Below are positions 41,856 through 51,914 of a DNA stretch of 64,000 nt, one piece after another. Under the pieces are notes generated by a model that saw only the letters and a program-made list of their open reading frames with translations, ran no database searches and was not told where the DNA came from. Origin of the DNA: Paenibacillus oleatilyticus (lineage in GTDB: Bacteria; Bacillota; Bacilli; Paenibacillales; NBRC-103111); the NCBI RefSeq assembly GCF_018998565.1, contig NZ_JAHNZO010000010.1, forward strand, positions 176,541-240,540. Reading direction: 5' to 3'. Every line of letters begins with the position of its first letter. Positions within the stretch are counted from its first letter, which is position 1. A program made the position numbers and the translations under genes.

Positions 41856-43303
41856 TCAAGCGGTGGCTGCGCAGCCTGTATATTCAAATCTTTCTTTCCT
41901 TTCTCGCCACCTGCGTGCTCGTGTTCGTAGGTTTGGCCGTATTTTGGAATTCTTACTTTACGGATTTCTTCTATAAGGACAAAAAAGAGCTGCTGCGCTC
42001 GCGTTCCGCCGAAGTCGTCAAGCTGCTGCCTACGTATCAGGAAGGGGCGCTTTCCACAAGAGAACTGCGGCTCGGCAGCCGGATTATCGGCCGCAGCATC
42101 AACGGCTCCGTATGGCTGGTCGACGCGAAAGGCACGGTATTGAACGGCTCGTCGGACCGGGAAGGGACGACAATTCCGAAGCCGCTGGACCCGCTGCTGG
42201 CCGAAGGGCTTAAAGGCGGGAGCGGGTATTCGGCGGGGCAGTACAAGGTCGATCCGTACGGCGGGGAAGGGCTGCTGGCCTATTACACGCCCGCGGAGCT
42301 GAACGGCCAGCCGATCGTCATCATGATGCTCGTCCCTGCGCTAGAAAGCAGCGAAGCACTAAAGGCCATTCGCTGGAATATTTTCGTTCCGCTGCTGTTC
42401 TCTTTGGTCGCCGTTGGGGTCATTCTTTTCATCCTGTCGCGCAAGCTGGCCGGTCCTCTTCAGCAGATGAACCACGCGGCACTTGAAGTGGCGAACGGGG
42501 ACTTTTCAACGCGGGTACCGGTCTCGTCCGACGACGAGATCGGCGAGCTGGCGCGCAGCTTTAACTTCATGGTCGGTCAGCTGGAGCAATGGGACGATAA
42601 CCGCCAGGAGTTCCTGGCCAACGTTTCGCATGAGCTGCGGTCGCCGTTGACATCGCTGCGCGGGCTGATCGTCGCGATGAACGACCGGGTCATTCCGCCC
42701 GAGAAATTTTCGCATTATTTGAAAATATGCGATCATGAGGTGCAGCGGCTGCAGCGGCTCGTAGACGACTTGCTCGACCTCGCCCGCATTCAGAACGGAA
42801 CGGACGTCTTCCGGACGCGCCCCGTTGCGCTGCCGGCCAAGGTGAGCGAGGTGCTGGAGCTGGTGCAGAGTGCCGCTTCCGACAAAGGGCTGCATGTGCG
42901 CTTGACCGGTCCTATACCGGGAACGCCGACGATGCGGTGCGAGCTTGATCCGGACCGTTTTGCGCAAATTTTGCTCAACCTGCTGTATAACGCGATCCGG
43001 TTCACACCGTCCGGGGGAACGATTACCGTCGAGCTTGCGGCCGAGGGAGAGGAGGCCGTTATCCTCGTGCGCGATACGGGGATCGGCATGAGCGAAAGCG
43101 AGCTGCTCCGGATCTGGGACCGATTCTACAAGGCGGAGCCGTCGCGCTCCGGCGATTCGGACGGCACCGGGCTCGGTCTGACCATTGTCAAGCATCTCGT
43201 AACAGGGATGAAAGGGTCGATTGCGGCAGCAAGCGAGCTCGGGAAGGGCACGGAATTCCGAATCACCTTCCCGCTCCTCGCTCCGGAGCGATATGGCAGT
43301 TGA
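41852..43303 (+). CDS. Sensor histidine kinase
   Basis: 483 aa from the ATG at 41852. Two membrane helices (about 10-30 and 175-195) flank an extracellular sensor domain of about 145 residues with PAS-like strands (GRSINGSVWLVDAKGTVLNGS). HAMP, then HisKA with H260 in FLANVSHELRSPLTSLRG, then HATPase_c (N box LLNLLYNAIRFTPSGG, G1 DTGIGM, G2 GTGLGLTIVK). Partner of the regulator just upstream. Signal unknown. Confidence 0.95.
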   Translation: MIKRWLRSLYIQIFLSFLATCVLVFVGLAVFWNSYFTDFFYKDKKELLRSRSAEVVKLLPTYQEGALSTRELRLGSRIIGRSINGSVWLVDAKGTVLNGSSDREGTTIPKPLDPLLAEGLKGGSGYSAGQYKVDPYGGEGLLAYYTPAELNGQPIVIMMLVPALESSEALKAIRWNIFVPLLFSLVAVGVILFILSRKLAGPLQQMNHAALEVANGDFSTRVPVSSDDEIGELARSFNFMVGQLEQWDDNRQEFLANVSHELRSPLTSLRGLIVAMNDRVIPPEKFSHYLKICDHEVQRLQRLVDDLLDLARIQNGTDVFRTRPVALPAKVSEVLELVQSAASDKGLHVRLTGPIPGTPTMRCELDPDRFAQILLNLLYNAIRFTPSGGTITVELAAEGEEAVILVRDTGIGMSESELLRIWDRFYKAEPSRSGDSDGTGLGLTIVKHLVTGMKGSIAAASELGKGTEFRITFPLLAPERYGS

Positions 43304-43405
43304 TGGGACCGCTGGAAACCAGTCTCTTGTGAAATAGCGAAAAAAAAGATAAGATTTTAAAAAAAACATCAGTCTATTTTTTAGAACAGGAAGGATGAAG
43401 TGCGA

Positions 43406-43963
43406 ATGCCGAATTTACTATCCCAGATCATGGAGTACAACCGCTCGTTTGTCGAGGAGCAAAAGTACGAGCCTTATTTAACGTCAAAATTTCCGGATCG
43501 GAAATTCGTCATTCTTACTTGCATGGATACGCGTCTTATTGAGCTGCTTCCGGCCAGCATGAATATCAAAAACGGCGACGTGAAGATGATCAAAGCGGCC
43601 GGAGGCGTCGTCTCGACTCCGTTCGGCGGCATCATGCGCAGTATTATCGTGGCGATTTACGAGCTGGGTGCGGATGAAGTGCTGGTCGTCGGCCATCACG
43701 ATTGCGGGATGAGCCACTTGAACCCGGAGCGCGTGAAGGAGAAATTCGTGGCGCGGGGGATTAAAGAGGAGACGCTCAAGACGCTGGAATATTCGGGCCT
43801 GAACCTCGAACGGTGGCTGCGGGGCTTCGAAGATGTCAAGGAAAGCGTCAAAAGCAGCGTGAATATTATCAAGAACCATCCGCTCGTACCGGACATCCCG
43901 GTTCACGGGCTGGTCATCGACCCTTCGACCGGCAAGCTGGATGTTATTGTCAACGGCTACTAA
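43406..43963 (+). CDS. Beta-class carbonic anhydrase
   Basis: 185 aa from the ATG at 43406; a GTG at 43400, two codons earlier, is closer to AGGAAGGA and is also possible. Zinc ligands C39 (TCMDTRL), H97 and C100 (HHDCG) are all present, with the Asp-Arg pair of CMDTR. It converts CO2 and bicarbonate. The short form resembles Bacillus YtiB. Single gene with a downstream hairpin. Confidence 0.9.
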   Translation: MPNLLSQIMEYNRSFVEEQKYEPYLTSKFPDRKFVILTCMDTRLIELLPASMNIKNGDVKMIKAAGGVVSTPFGGIMRSIIVAIYELGADEVLVVGHHDCGMSHLNPERVKEKFVARGIKEETLKTLEYSGLNLERWLRGFEDVKESVKSSVNIIKNHPLVPDIPVHGLVIDPSTGKLDVIVNGY

Positions 43964-43983
43964 GCCGTTCCCGGAACGAAAAA

Positions 43984-44011
43984 GGTGAGAAGGCCATTAT
44001 GCCTTCTCACC
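43984..44011 (-). terminator. Hairpin between convergent genes
   Basis: GGTGAGAAGGC and GCCTTCTCACC; the T-run lies on the minus-strand side, so it mainly ends the IscA-like gene. Confidence 0.8.
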
Positions 44012-44351
44012 GGTTCGCGACGGCGTTCCGCTTGTCGATCAGCCGCATGTTCGCATTGTAGATTTGTCCGCTGCTTTTCAAGACAAAGCAGTATCCGCTC
44101 GCTTGATAGTCGATCGTCATATTTTCCTCGAAAAAGACCTCATGCTTCCGGTCCATCAGCACTTCGAACGGGTCCCCCGCCATGATAAAATCGTTCCGGT
44201 CCGGCTCGTCCGTAATCCACAGCGTCGGCACGCCGCTGACCGCACACCCGCAGCCCTCCGCATCGTAGACAAGCTTCAGCCGACCGCCCGCTTGCCGGTC
44301 CAGGATGCGCCGGATTTCCGTTACCGCACTTTCCGTAAAGATGATTCGCAT
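44007..44351 (-). CDS. HesB/IscA-like protein (YqkB type)
   Basis: 114 aa. MRIIFTESAVTEIRRIL starts the family fold; EGCGCAVSGVPTLW carries a CGC pair, unlike the three separated Cys of A-type carriers, as seen in the YqkB/YneR branch. No GxGC near the end. Probably iron-sulfur related or a structural relative without cluster transfer. Confidence 0.8.
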   Translation of the reverse strand: MRIIFTESAVTEIRRILDRQAGGRLKLVYDAEGCGCAVSGVPTLWITDEPDRNDFIMAGDPFEVLMDRKHEVFFEENMTIDYQASGYCFVLKSSGQIYNANMRLIDKRNAVANR

Positions 44352-44459
44352 CTCACGTCACACTCCTTTCCTTTTTATCATACCTCATTCTGGCGATATT
44401 TGCTTCTGCTTCGCGAACGAAGTATGATCAATGTATATCTTTGGAAAGGGGAATGCCCG

Positions 44460-45980
44460 TTGTCGACAGGAAATCTGGAAGCCAAATTGACGGAATTCAA
44501 GCAATATCTGAAAAAGATGAAAAGCTATGAGGAAGCCGTCGGACTCATTTATTGGGACATGCGTACAGGCGCGCCGAAGAAAGGCATTGCGGCAAGGTCC
44601 GAAGTCGTCGGCGAGCTGTCCGGCGAGCTGTTCAAAATGTCGGTGTCGGACGAGATGGGCGCGTTTTTGGACCACTTCACTTCATCCGGAGTACAGTCGG
44701 AGCTGTCGGATATCGACCGCCGAATTGTAAGCGAATGCAAGAAGGAATACGACCGCAGCAAAAAAATTCCGCCGAAGCTGTATCAGGAATATGTGGTGCT
44801 TACCTCACAGGCGGAATCGGCTTGGGAAGATGCGAAGCATCAGGCCGATTTTCCGGGCTTCCAGCCGTACTTGGAGAAAATCGTCGATATGAATCTGCAG
44901 TTCATCGACCTGTGGGGCTACGAAGGACACAAGTACAACACGCTGCTTGATGCTTACGAGCCGGGCATGACCGTAGAGAAGCTGGATCAAGTGTTCGGCG
45001 CGCTGCGCGAGCAGGTCGTTCCGTTGCTGTCGGCGATTCAGGAGTCGGCTCATAAGCCGGAAACCGGCTTTTTGAAGCAGACGTTCGACAAGGACAAGCA
45101 AAAGAAGTTCAGCTTATACATATTGGAACAGATGGGCTACGATTTCGAAGCAGGACGCTTGGACGAAACCGTCCATCCGTTTGCGACCGGTCTGAACCCG
45201 GGCGACGTGCGGATTACGACGCGCTACCTGCTGAACGACGTGAACAGCGCGTTGTTCGGTACGATCCACGAGGGAGGGCACGCGCTCTATGAGCAGAACA
45301 TTTCGATGGACTTGCTCGGCACGCCGCTGTGCACGGGTACGTCGATGGGCATCCACGAATCGCAGTCGCGCTTCTGGGAAAATATGATCGGACGCAGCCG
45401 CCCGTTCTGGAACCGTTACTTCCCTGAACTGCAAAAAAATTACGCCGGCCAGTTCGACAAGGTGAGCGTTGAAGATTTTTACCGCGCCACGAACGAGGTG
45501 AAGCCGTCTCTCATCCGTATCGAAGCCGACGAGCTGACGTACAACCTGCACATTATGGTGCGTTATGAAATCGAGAAGGCGCTCTTCAGCGGAGCTGTGA
45601 AAGTCGCCGACCTGCCTGAGGTGTGGAACGAGAAATACCGGGAGTACCTCGGCATCGTGCCTTCCGATAACGGCGAAGGTGTGCTACAGGACGTGCACTG
45701 GTCGGGCGGCCTGTTCGGCTACTTCCCGTCGTACGCGCTCGGCAACATGTACGCCGCGCAAATCAAACGCACGCTGGAGCAGGAGCTCGGCAACGTGGAC
45801 GAGCTGGTTCGCGAGGGCAACCTGATTCCGATCAAGGCTTGGCTGGCGGATAAAATTTATCAATACGGCAAAAGCCAGACGCCGACGGAAATCATTACCC
45901 GGGTGACGGGTGAGGAGCTGAATCCGTCCTACTTGGTCGATTATTTGCGCTTGAAATATTCCGACATTTATAAGCTTTAA
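44460..45980 (+). CDS. ypwA: M32 carboxypeptidase (Taq type)
   Basis: 506 aa from a TTG at 44460, eight bases after AAAGGGG; open frame upstream lacks a site. The zinc motif is HEGGH (family HExxH) in GTIHEGGHALYEQ, with the third ligand Glu in GIHESQSRFWEN and the family motif DVRITTRYLLNDVNSALFGT before it. Metal-dependent, cuts residues from peptide C termini in the cytoplasm. Terminator follows. Confidence 0.95.
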   Translation: MSTGNLEAKLTEFKQYLKKMKSYEEAVGLIYWDMRTGAPKKGIAARSEVVGELSGELFKMSVSDEMGAFLDHFTSSGVQSELSDIDRRIVSECKKEYDRSKKIPPKLYQEYVVLTSQAESAWEDAKHQADFPGFQPYLEKIVDMNLQFIDLWGYEGHKYNTLLDAYEPGMTVEKLDQVFGALREQVVPLLSAIQESAHKPETGFLKQTFDKDKQKKFSLYILEQMGYDFEAGRLDETVHPFATGLNPGDVRITTRYLLNDVNSALFGTIHEGGHALYEQNISMDLLGTPLCTGTSMGIHESQSRFWENMIGRSRPFWNRYFPELQKNYAGQFDKVSVEDFYRATNEVKPSLIRIEADELTYNLHIMVRYEIEKALFSGAVKVADLPEVWNEKYREYLGIVPSDNGEGVLQDVHWSGGLFGYFPSYALGNMYAAQIKRTLEQELGNVDELVREGNLIPIKAWLADKIYQYGKSQTPTEIITRVTGEELNPSYLVDYLRLKYSDIYKL

Positions 45981-45988
45981 TCCGGCTG

Positions 45989-46013
45989 CGGGGACACGGT
46001 CCCCGTTTTTTTT
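45989..46013 (+). terminator. Rho-independent terminator
   Basis: CGGGGACAC/GGTCCCCG stem with T8. Confidence 0.95.
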
Positions 46014-46115
46014 ATGGCCTCGTATGTAACCTTTTGGGTGTTTTTCCAGTCTATTCTTATGTAAGACGATTTTTGGTTCATCCGAAGGGAACAGACGACA
46101 AGGAGGCGACAGTGT

Positions 46116-47687
46116 ATGCACAAGGAACTTCAAGCGGACATTGCCATTATCGGCGGAGGTGTCGGAGGCTGCGCGGCCGCATTGGCGGCAGCCCGAATGG
46201 GCAGACAGGTCATTCTTACCGAGGAGACGGATTGGATCGGCGGACAGCTGACCAGTCAGGCCGTCCCTCCCGACGAGCACCGCTGGATCGAACAATTCGG
46301 CTGCACCCGCAACTATCGCGAATTTCGCGACGGGGTGCGGGCCTATTATAAGACAAGATTTCCGCTGACGGCAGAGGCGCGTGCGGTCTATTACTTGAAT
46401 CCCGGTAACGGCGGCGTGAGCCGGCTTGGTGCGGAGCCGAGAGCCTATTTGGCCGTTCTGCAAGACATGCTGGCCCCCTACGTGCACAGCGGCAAGCTCG
46501 TCATCATGACCCGGCACCGGCCCGTTGCGGCCGAGATGGACGGCGATCGCGTCCGGTCGGTTACCGTGATCGGGGAGACGGGCCACCGGCATACAATTCG
46601 TGCCGCGTATATTTTGGATGCGACCGAGACGGGCGAACTGCTTCCTCTGACCTGCGCGGAATATGTAACGGGTGCCGAATCCAAGCGGCAGACGGAAGAG
46701 CCCCATGCGCTGGACGGCGCTCCCGATCCGCGGGACATTCAGGCGTTTACCCATTGTTTCGCCATGGATTACAAGGAAGGCGAGAACCATGTCATCGATA
46801 AACCGAAGGATTACAGCTTCTGGCGAAACTACAAGGCCGATTTTTGGCCGGACAAGCAGTTGAGCTGGGTATCGCCTGATCCGGTCACCTTGAAGCCTGT
46901 GGAGGACACGTTGTTTTGGGGTACGAATAAATATTCGCTGTTTTACTACCGGCGAATCGTCGACAAAGCAAATTTCGCGCCCGGTACGTTTCCGAGCGAC
47001 ATCACGGTAGTGAATTGGTCGCAGAACGATTATTGGCTCGGCAACGTGTACGACGTGAGACCGGATGAAGCGCAGAAGCATGCGCGGCAGGCGAAGCAGC
47101 TCAGCTTGTCGCTCCTGTACTGGCTGCAGACGGAAGCTCCCCGTCCGGACGGAGGGGCTGGTTATCCCGGTCTGCGGCTGCGGCCGGATGTAGTCGGTAC
47201 GGAGGACGGATTGGCAAAATATCCGTACATCCGGGAATCCAGACGCATTCGCGCGGAGTTCACCGTGCTGGAGCAGCATGTAAGCGCAGCGGTGCGCGGC
47301 GAGCAGGGGGCGACGCCGTTCCCGGATTCCGTCGGAGTCGGCTGCTACCGGATCGACCTGCATCCCAGCATGACGGGCCGCAATTATCTCGACATCTCGT
47401 CGCTGCCGTTCCAGATCCCGCTTGGCAGTCTGATCCCGGTCCGGCTCGAAAACCTGCTTCCGGCCTGCAAAAATCTCGGCACGACGCATATTACGAACGG
47501 CTGCTTCCGTTTGCATCCCGTGGAGTGGAACATTGGGGAAGCCGCAGGGGCGCTGGCCGCCTTCTGCCTGCAAAACGGCTACCAGCCCCGCGAAGTGCGA
47601 AATACGCCGGCCAAGCTCGAAGCGTTCCAGAACGCGCTTGTCAATCAAGGCTTTGAATTGGCGTGGCCGAAAATAACCGCCGTTTAA
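46116..47687 (+). CDS. FAD-dependent oxidoreductase
   Basis: 523 aa. ADIAIIGGGVGGCAAALAAARMGRQVILTEETDWIGGQLTSQ is the FAD_oxidored N terminus with the GxGxxG dinucleotide motif. TNGCFRLHPVEWNIGEAAGALAAF near the end is also family-typical. Members oxidise varied small substrates; the true one is unknown. Cytoplasmic, with terminators on both sides, so not in an operon with the ABC importer downstream. Confidence 0.85.
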   Translation: MHKELQADIAIIGGGVGGCAAALAAARMGRQVILTEETDWIGGQLTSQAVPPDEHRWIEQFGCTRNYREFRDGVRAYYKTRFPLTAEARAVYYLNPGNGGVSRLGAEPRAYLAVLQDMLAPYVHSGKLVIMTRHRPVAAEMDGDRVRSVTVIGETGHRHTIRAAYILDATETGELLPLTCAEYVTGAESKRQTEEPHALDGAPDPRDIQAFTHCFAMDYKEGENHVIDKPKDYSFWRNYKADFWPDKQLSWVSPDPVTLKPVEDTLFWGTNKYSLFYYRRIVDKANFAPGTFPSDITVVNWSQNDYWLGNVYDVRPDEAQKHARQAKQLSLSLLYWLQTEAPRPDGGAGYPGLRLRPDVVGTEDGLAKYPYIRESRRIRAEFTVLEQHVSAAVRGEQGATPFPDSVGVGCYRIDLHPSMTGRNYLDISSLPFQIPLGSLIPVRLENLLPACKNLGTTHITNGCFRLHPVEWNIGEAAGALAAFCLQNGYQPREVRNTPAKLEAFQNALVNQGFELAWPKITAV

Positions 47688-47715
47688 CGAACTTTATACA
47701 ATCGAATGCTGTATC

Positions 47716-47758
47716 GAGGCTGTTTCCGCGGATCTTCCGTGGAAGCGGCCTTTTTTCG
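47716..47758 (+). terminator. Rho-independent terminator
   Basis: A GGCTGTTTCC-type arm pairs imperfectly with GGAAGCGGCC and ends in T6. Confidence 0.75.
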
Positions 47759-47860
47759 GCTTCTGCAGACATCCGCTCTCACCATTTTCTAGGCGCGTTC
47801 ATATGCTGTCGTATCTAAAGATCGTCATGCGTTAAGACGCTGACAGGGAGGGACTGGCCT

Positions 47861-48886
47861 ATGAATAGAAGGCGTCTGGGGAGAGCGGCGGCGCTTATGC
47901 TTGTGCTGGTGCTTGCGATGTGCGCGACGCTCGCAGGCTGCGGTCTGAAGAATAGCGGGGAGCGGATAAAGGTCCGGATCGGCGAGGTGACCCGGTCGAT
48001 TTTCTATGCACCGGAATATGTGGCGGTGGAGAAAGGATTTTTCTCAGAGCAGGGGCTCGATATCGAGCTGACGACGACCTTCGGCGGGGATAAAACGATG
48101 ACGACACTTCTGTCGGGCGGGATCGATGTCGCGCTGGTCGGCTCCGAGACGTCGATATACGTGTATCAGCAAGGTACGGGCGACCCGGTCGTCAACTTCT
48201 CGCAATTGACGCAAACCGACGGAACGTTTCTCGTGGCGCGCAAGCCGCCCGAAGGCTCGTTCGATTGGAACAAGCTGAAGGGCTCGATTTTCCTCGGTCA
48301 ACGAAAAGGCGGGATGCCTCAGATGGCCGGCGAATTTACGCTGAAGAAGCACAGCATCCATCCGCAGAACGATTTGAACCTGCTCCAGAATGTGGAGTTC
48401 GCCAACATCCCGACCGCCTTCGCTTCAGGCACGGGGGACTACGTACAGCTGTTCGAGCCTCAGGCATCGATGTTCGAGAAGCAGGGCAAAGGCTACGTCG
48501 TCGCTTCCTTCGGGGTGGAGAGCGGCAAGCTGCCTTATACGGTATTTATGGCGAAAAAGAGCTACATTGACAAGAATGCGGATACGGTCCAGAAATTCGC
48601 CAATGCCGTGCAAAAAGCGCAAAACTGGGTGCAGCAAAGCAGTGTGGACGACATTGCGGCGGCCATCACCCCCTACTTTCAGGATACGGAAAAAGATATC
48701 GTCCGCAGCGTAATCAAGCGCTACAAGGACCAAGGCTCGTTTGCCGCCGACGGCATCGTCGACGAACAGGAGTGGAACAACCTGCAGGATGTGATGGAAG
48801 CGGCCGGGGAGCTCAAGAAGCGCACCGATTTCAACACGCTCGTCAACAATCAATTTGCCGAAAAAGCGAAGCAAAATGTCAAGTAG
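47861..48886 (+). CDS. ABC importer binding lipoprotein (NMT1/SsuA-like)
   Basis: 341 aa. The lipobox TLAGCG (Cys about residue 27) anchors it. IGEVTRSIFYAPEYVAVEKGFFSEQGLDIELTT is the NMT1/THI5-like family opening, with GGIDVALVGSETSIY and PTAFASGTGDYVQLFEP later. Such proteins bind aliphatic sulfonates, nitrate, taurine or thiamin precursors. No riboswitch was seen upstream, so the substrate stays open. First of three genes. Confidence 0.9.
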   Translation: MNRRRLGRAAALMLVLVLAMCATLAGCGLKNSGERIKVRIGEVTRSIFYAPEYVAVEKGFFSEQGLDIELTTTFGGDKTMTTLLSGGIDVALVGSETSIYVYQQGTGDPVVNFSQLTQTDGTFLVARKPPEGSFDWNKLKGSIFLGQRKGGMPQMAGEFTLKKHSIHPQNDLNLLQNVEFANIPTAFASGTGDYVQLFEPQASMFEKQGKGYVVASFGVESGKLPYTVFMAKKSYIDKNADTVQKFANAVQKAQNWVQQSSVDDIAAAITPYFQDTEKDIVRSVIKRYKDQGSFAADGIVDEQEWNNLQDVMEAAGELKKRTDFNTLVNNQFAEKAKQNVK

Positions 48887-48965
48887 TGCCGGCAGCCGTT
48901 ATGGTCAATGAGGGCGCTTCGGCGCTTCGGGGGTTTAGGCTAAGCGCACAAGGAGGGGTGGCCGT

Positions 48966-49766
48966 ATGTATGCCGTGGAGCTGGACGGCGTTTCACAAGT
49001 ATATGTTAACCGCAAAGGCGCGTACGTTGCGCTGCAGGGTGTGCAGCTCGCGATCGCGCCGGGCGAATTCGTCAGCCTCATCGGCCCGAGCGGCTGCGGG
49101 AAGACGACTGTGCTGTCGCTAATCAGCGGTTTGCTGACGCCGACTTCGGGAACGGTGCGGGTGCTGGGCGAACCGATTCAAAAACCGACTCCAAAAGTCG
49201 GATATATGCTCCAGCAGGATTATTTATTTCCTTGGCGGACGATCTTCGAGAACGCCTCGATCGGTCTCGAATTGCTTGGACGATTGAATGCCGCCTCCCG
49301 CCAATATGTGCTGGATTTGCTGGACGAAATGGGGCTTGGCGGATATGCCGACCGTTATCCGCACCAGTTGTCCGGCGGCATGCGCCAACGGGTCGCGCTA
49401 GTGCGGACGCTTGCGGCGGAACCGGACATCCTGCTGCTGGATGAACCGTTCTCGGCTCTGGATTACCAGACCAAGCTCCAACTGGAGGACTTGATCTCGG
49501 CGACCTTGAAGGCTCGCGGCAAGACCGCCGTACTTGTCACACACGACATCACCGAAGCGATTGCCATGAGCGACCGCATTGTGGTGCTCCAGCCGAATCC
49601 CGGACGCGTGCTGACCGAGGTCATAGTGCCGGAGGCGATTCGGGAAGCCCAGCCGCTGCATGCCCGCGAGGTTGGGGGCTTTCACGAGTTGTTCCGCGAG
49701 CTGTGGGGGAGGTTCGAGCAGATGGACGGGAAAGGAGGCGGGGGACATGGACCGGCGGAAACATGA
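48966..49766 (+). CDS. ABC importer ATPase (SsuB/TauB-like)
   Basis: 266 aa, AAGGAGGGG upstream. Walker [11 protein letters not shown]-loop [11 protein letters not shown], signature [16 protein letters not shown], Walker [13 protein letters not shown], switch [18 protein letters not shown] is typical of SsuB/TauB/NrtD ATPases. The permease gene starts inside its 3' end. Confidence 0.95.
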   Translation: MYAVELDGVSQVYVNRKGAYVALQGVQLAIAPGEFVSLIGPSGCGKTTVLSLISGLLTPTSGTVRVLGEPIQKPTPKVGYMLQQDYLFPWRTIFENASIGLELLGRLNAASRQYVLDLLDEMGLGGYADRYPHQLSGGMRQRVALVRTLAAEPDILLLDEPFSALDYQTKLQLEDLISATLKARGKTAVLVTHDITEAIAMSDRIVVLQPNPGRVLTEVIVPEAIREAQPLHAREVGGFHELFRELWGRFEQMDGKGGGGHGPAET

Positions 49767-50703
49767 GGAGGCGAAGGAAGACGGGGGGCTGGCGTATACG
49801 GCTGTTGAAGGAGCCGGCGTACCGTTCGAACGGACGCAGGAGAAAGCTGCTGCAACGGCCTATGGTTTAACGTCAGGATCAGCACGATCCGAAAGCTTGG
49901 CCCGGCAAGTGTACGCGGAGTTTCGCCGGAGCGAGCGCAAGCTGACGACATCCGTGCGCCTGACCCAACTGGCGCTGCTGATCTTGTTTTTCGCGGGCTG
50001 GGAAGCGGCGAGTCGTTTGCAGTGGATTGACGGGCTTCTCTTCAGCTCTCCGACGCGCGTGTGGGGACTGCTGGTTGAGAAAACGGCGGACGGTACGCTG
50101 CTTGTGCATACATGGACGACCGTGTGGGAGACGATCGTCGGCTTCGTGCTCGGCACGCTTCTTGGCACCTCAATCGCTGCGCTCATCTGGTATTCGCCGT
50201 TTCTCTCCCGCGTGCTCGATCCGTATATCGTCGTGCTGAACAGCCTGCCCAAGGTAGCGCTCGGACCTTTGTTTATCGTCGCGCTCGGCCCGGGCATGCT
50301 GTCGATCATCGCGACAACGCTCTCGATCACTGTAATCATTACGATTCTGGTCGTATATAACAGCTTCCGCGAGGTGGACCCGAATCTGCTCAAAGTGGTA
50401 CGGATTTTCGGGGGGAACCGGAGCACGATTTTCCGTAAGGTGATTCTGCCCGCCTCGTATCCGACCATCGTTTCGACGCTTAAAGTGAACGTAGGGCTTT
50501 CCTGGGTCGGCGTCATCGTCGGCGAGTTTCTCGTTTCCAAGGAAGGGCTGGGCTATTTGATCATCTATGGCTTTCAGGTGTTCAACTTTACGCTTGTGAT
50601 CGGCAGCGTACTTCTGATTGCCGTGGTTGCGACCTTCATGTATCAAGCCGTTGTCTATTTAGAAGGGAAACTGACGGGGAGAAATCGAGGCGGTCGGGAA
50701 TAA
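49747..50703 (+). CDS. ABC importer permease (SsuC/TauC-like)
   Basis: 318 aa from the ATG at 49747, preceded by GGAGGCGG. The first 65 residues are hydrophilic, unusually long for the family; six helices follow. The cytoplasmic EAA loop [30 protein letters not shown] is clear. It is the channel for the NMT1-type importer. Confidence 0.9.
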   Translation: MDRRKHEEAKEDGGLAYTAVEGAGVPFERTQEKAAATAYGLTSGSARSESLARQVYAEFRRSERKLTTSVRLTQLALLILFFAGWEAASRLQWIDGLLFSSPTRVWGLLVEKTADGTLLVHTWTTVWETIVGFVLGTLLGTSIAALIWYSPFLSRVLDPYIVVLNSLPKVALGPLFIVALGPGMLSIIATTLSITVIITILVVYNSFREVDPNLLKVVRIFGGNRSTIFRKVILPASYPTIVSTLKVNVGLSWVGVIVGEFLVSKEGLGYLIIYGFQVFNFTLVIGSVLLIAVVATFMYQAVVYLEGKLTGRNRGGRE

Positions 50704-50704
50704 T

Positions 50705-50757
50705 GAACCCGAAGGTCAGATTCCTGTTTCGGAAAGCGGGGATCTGACTCCGGGTTC
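50705..50757 (+). terminator. Long stem after the importer operon
   Basis: GAACCCG and CGGGTTC with GGTCAGAT/ATCTGAC inside. There is no T-run, so it may act by pausing or as an RNA end. A second hairpin lies at 50792-50826 (CGACAAA/TTTGTCG), before the next gene. Confidence 0.45.
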
Positions 50758-50901
50758 CATCTCTGTTGCAGCACAAAAAATAAAAGATTATCGACAAACG
50801 AGCTTTACTCGTTGAGGATTTTGTCGAAAAACGGTAAGATGTGGGTACATTAATGTATAGACGAATTCAACGACCAGTTGTCGAAGCGAGGAACGCAGCC
50901 T

Positions 50902-51867
50902 ATGGGATTTCGAGTCATCAAAACCGCGCTGGCGGTTATTGTATCCATTTTCTTGGCGCAGACGCTCGGATTGCAGTCCCCCCTCTCGGCGGGGCTGCTC
51001 GCGGTGTTAGGCGTAGACGTAACGAAAAAGAGAGGACTTCAGACGTCGTTTCAGCGCATTGCAGCCTCGATTGTCGGTTTGTTTTTCGGCGCAGGGCTGT
51101 TTTGGGCACTGGGCTTTCATGTGTGGGTGATCGGCGTCTTTATTTTGGTGCTGTACCCGATCTTGAGCCGGTTAAAGCTGAAGGAAGGCATCGTTACCGG
51201 CTCGGTTGTCATGTTCCATGTCTTCGCCTCCGGCCAGGTCAGCGCGGAGCTGCTGCTGAACGAGATCGCCCTGCTCCTTGTCGGGCTCGGCACGGCGACG
51301 CTGATCAACATAGGCTATATGCCCAGAGAGGACAAGCTGTTGCAGGAATACAAGCAGCGGGTGGAGCAGCTTTTCTCGCAAATATTTTTGGAACTCTCGC
51401 ACCATCTGCGAGATAACGAATACATATGGAGCGGCGCGGAGCTGCTGGAGGCGGACGATGCGATCCGCAAGGCGATTCAGGTCGCCCAGCGGGCGAATGA
51501 GAACAATTTGTTCGCCGGCGGACCCAATTGGTCGGTTTACTTTTACATGAGGGAAAGGCAGCTGGACGCGATCCAGCGAATGGTGCAGCTCGTCGCCCGT
51601 ATCTACCAGACGCTGCCGCACGGCGAGCTGTTAGCTCTGGTGTTCGACGGGCTGACGGAGGATGTCAAGGTAGCCCATTATACGGGACGGAGCGAGAAAA
51701 AGCTGAACGAGCTGGAGCAGCAATTCCGGTACATGCCGCTGCCGGCTACGCGGGAAGAATTCGAGGTTCGCGCCGCGCTATTGCAGCTGGTAGAAGAGCT
51801 GAAAATGTACTTGTCCGTCGCCAAAAAAGAAAAGCGGCCTGTGGAGGAACCGCTGGGGAGGGCTTGA
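50902..51867 (+). CDS. Aromatic acid exporter family protein (ArAE_1)
   Basis: 321 aa from the ATG at 50902; a TTG at 50878 is in frame, but the hydrophobic part begins right after the ATG. Four to six N-terminal helices (residues 5-145: VIKTALAVIVSIFLAQTLGLQSPLSAGLLAVLGV, then two pairs) are followed by a long soluble helical C terminus. This is the ArAE_1/DUF939 layout. Probably exports aromatic acids or other organic anions; some members are implicated in spore or cell envelope stress. Single gene. Confidence 0.85.
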   Translation: MGFRVIKTALAVIVSIFLAQTLGLQSPLSAGLLAVLGVDVTKKRGLQTSFQRIAASIVGLFFGAGLFWALGFHVWVIGVFILVLYPILSRLKLKEGIVTGSVVMFHVFASGQVSAELLLNEIALLLVGLGTATLINIGYMPREDKLLQEYKQRVEQLFSQIFLELSHHLRDNEYIWSGAELLEADDAIRKAIQVAQRANENNLFAGGPNWSVYFYMRERQLDAIQRMVQLVARIYQTLPHGELLALVFDGLTEDVKVAHYTGRSEKKLNELEQQFRYMPLPATREEFEVRAALLQLVEELKMYLSVAKKEKRPVEEPLGRA

Positions 51868-51914
51868 TGCTCGACGGAGGCGATGATCTAACCCGCTTTG
51901 GAAAAGACTCTCAT

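Noticed and set aside
45684..47648. Long antisense frame (654 codons) opposite the carboxypeptidase and FAD oxidoreductase genes
   Set aside because: Arises from codon bias of the GC-rich sense genes; no ribosome site, no family, and it spans a terminator.
47716..47860. Possible TPP or other riboswitch before the NMT1-type importer
   Set aside because: None of the conserved CTGAGA or ACCTGA blocks is present; only a terminator was found.
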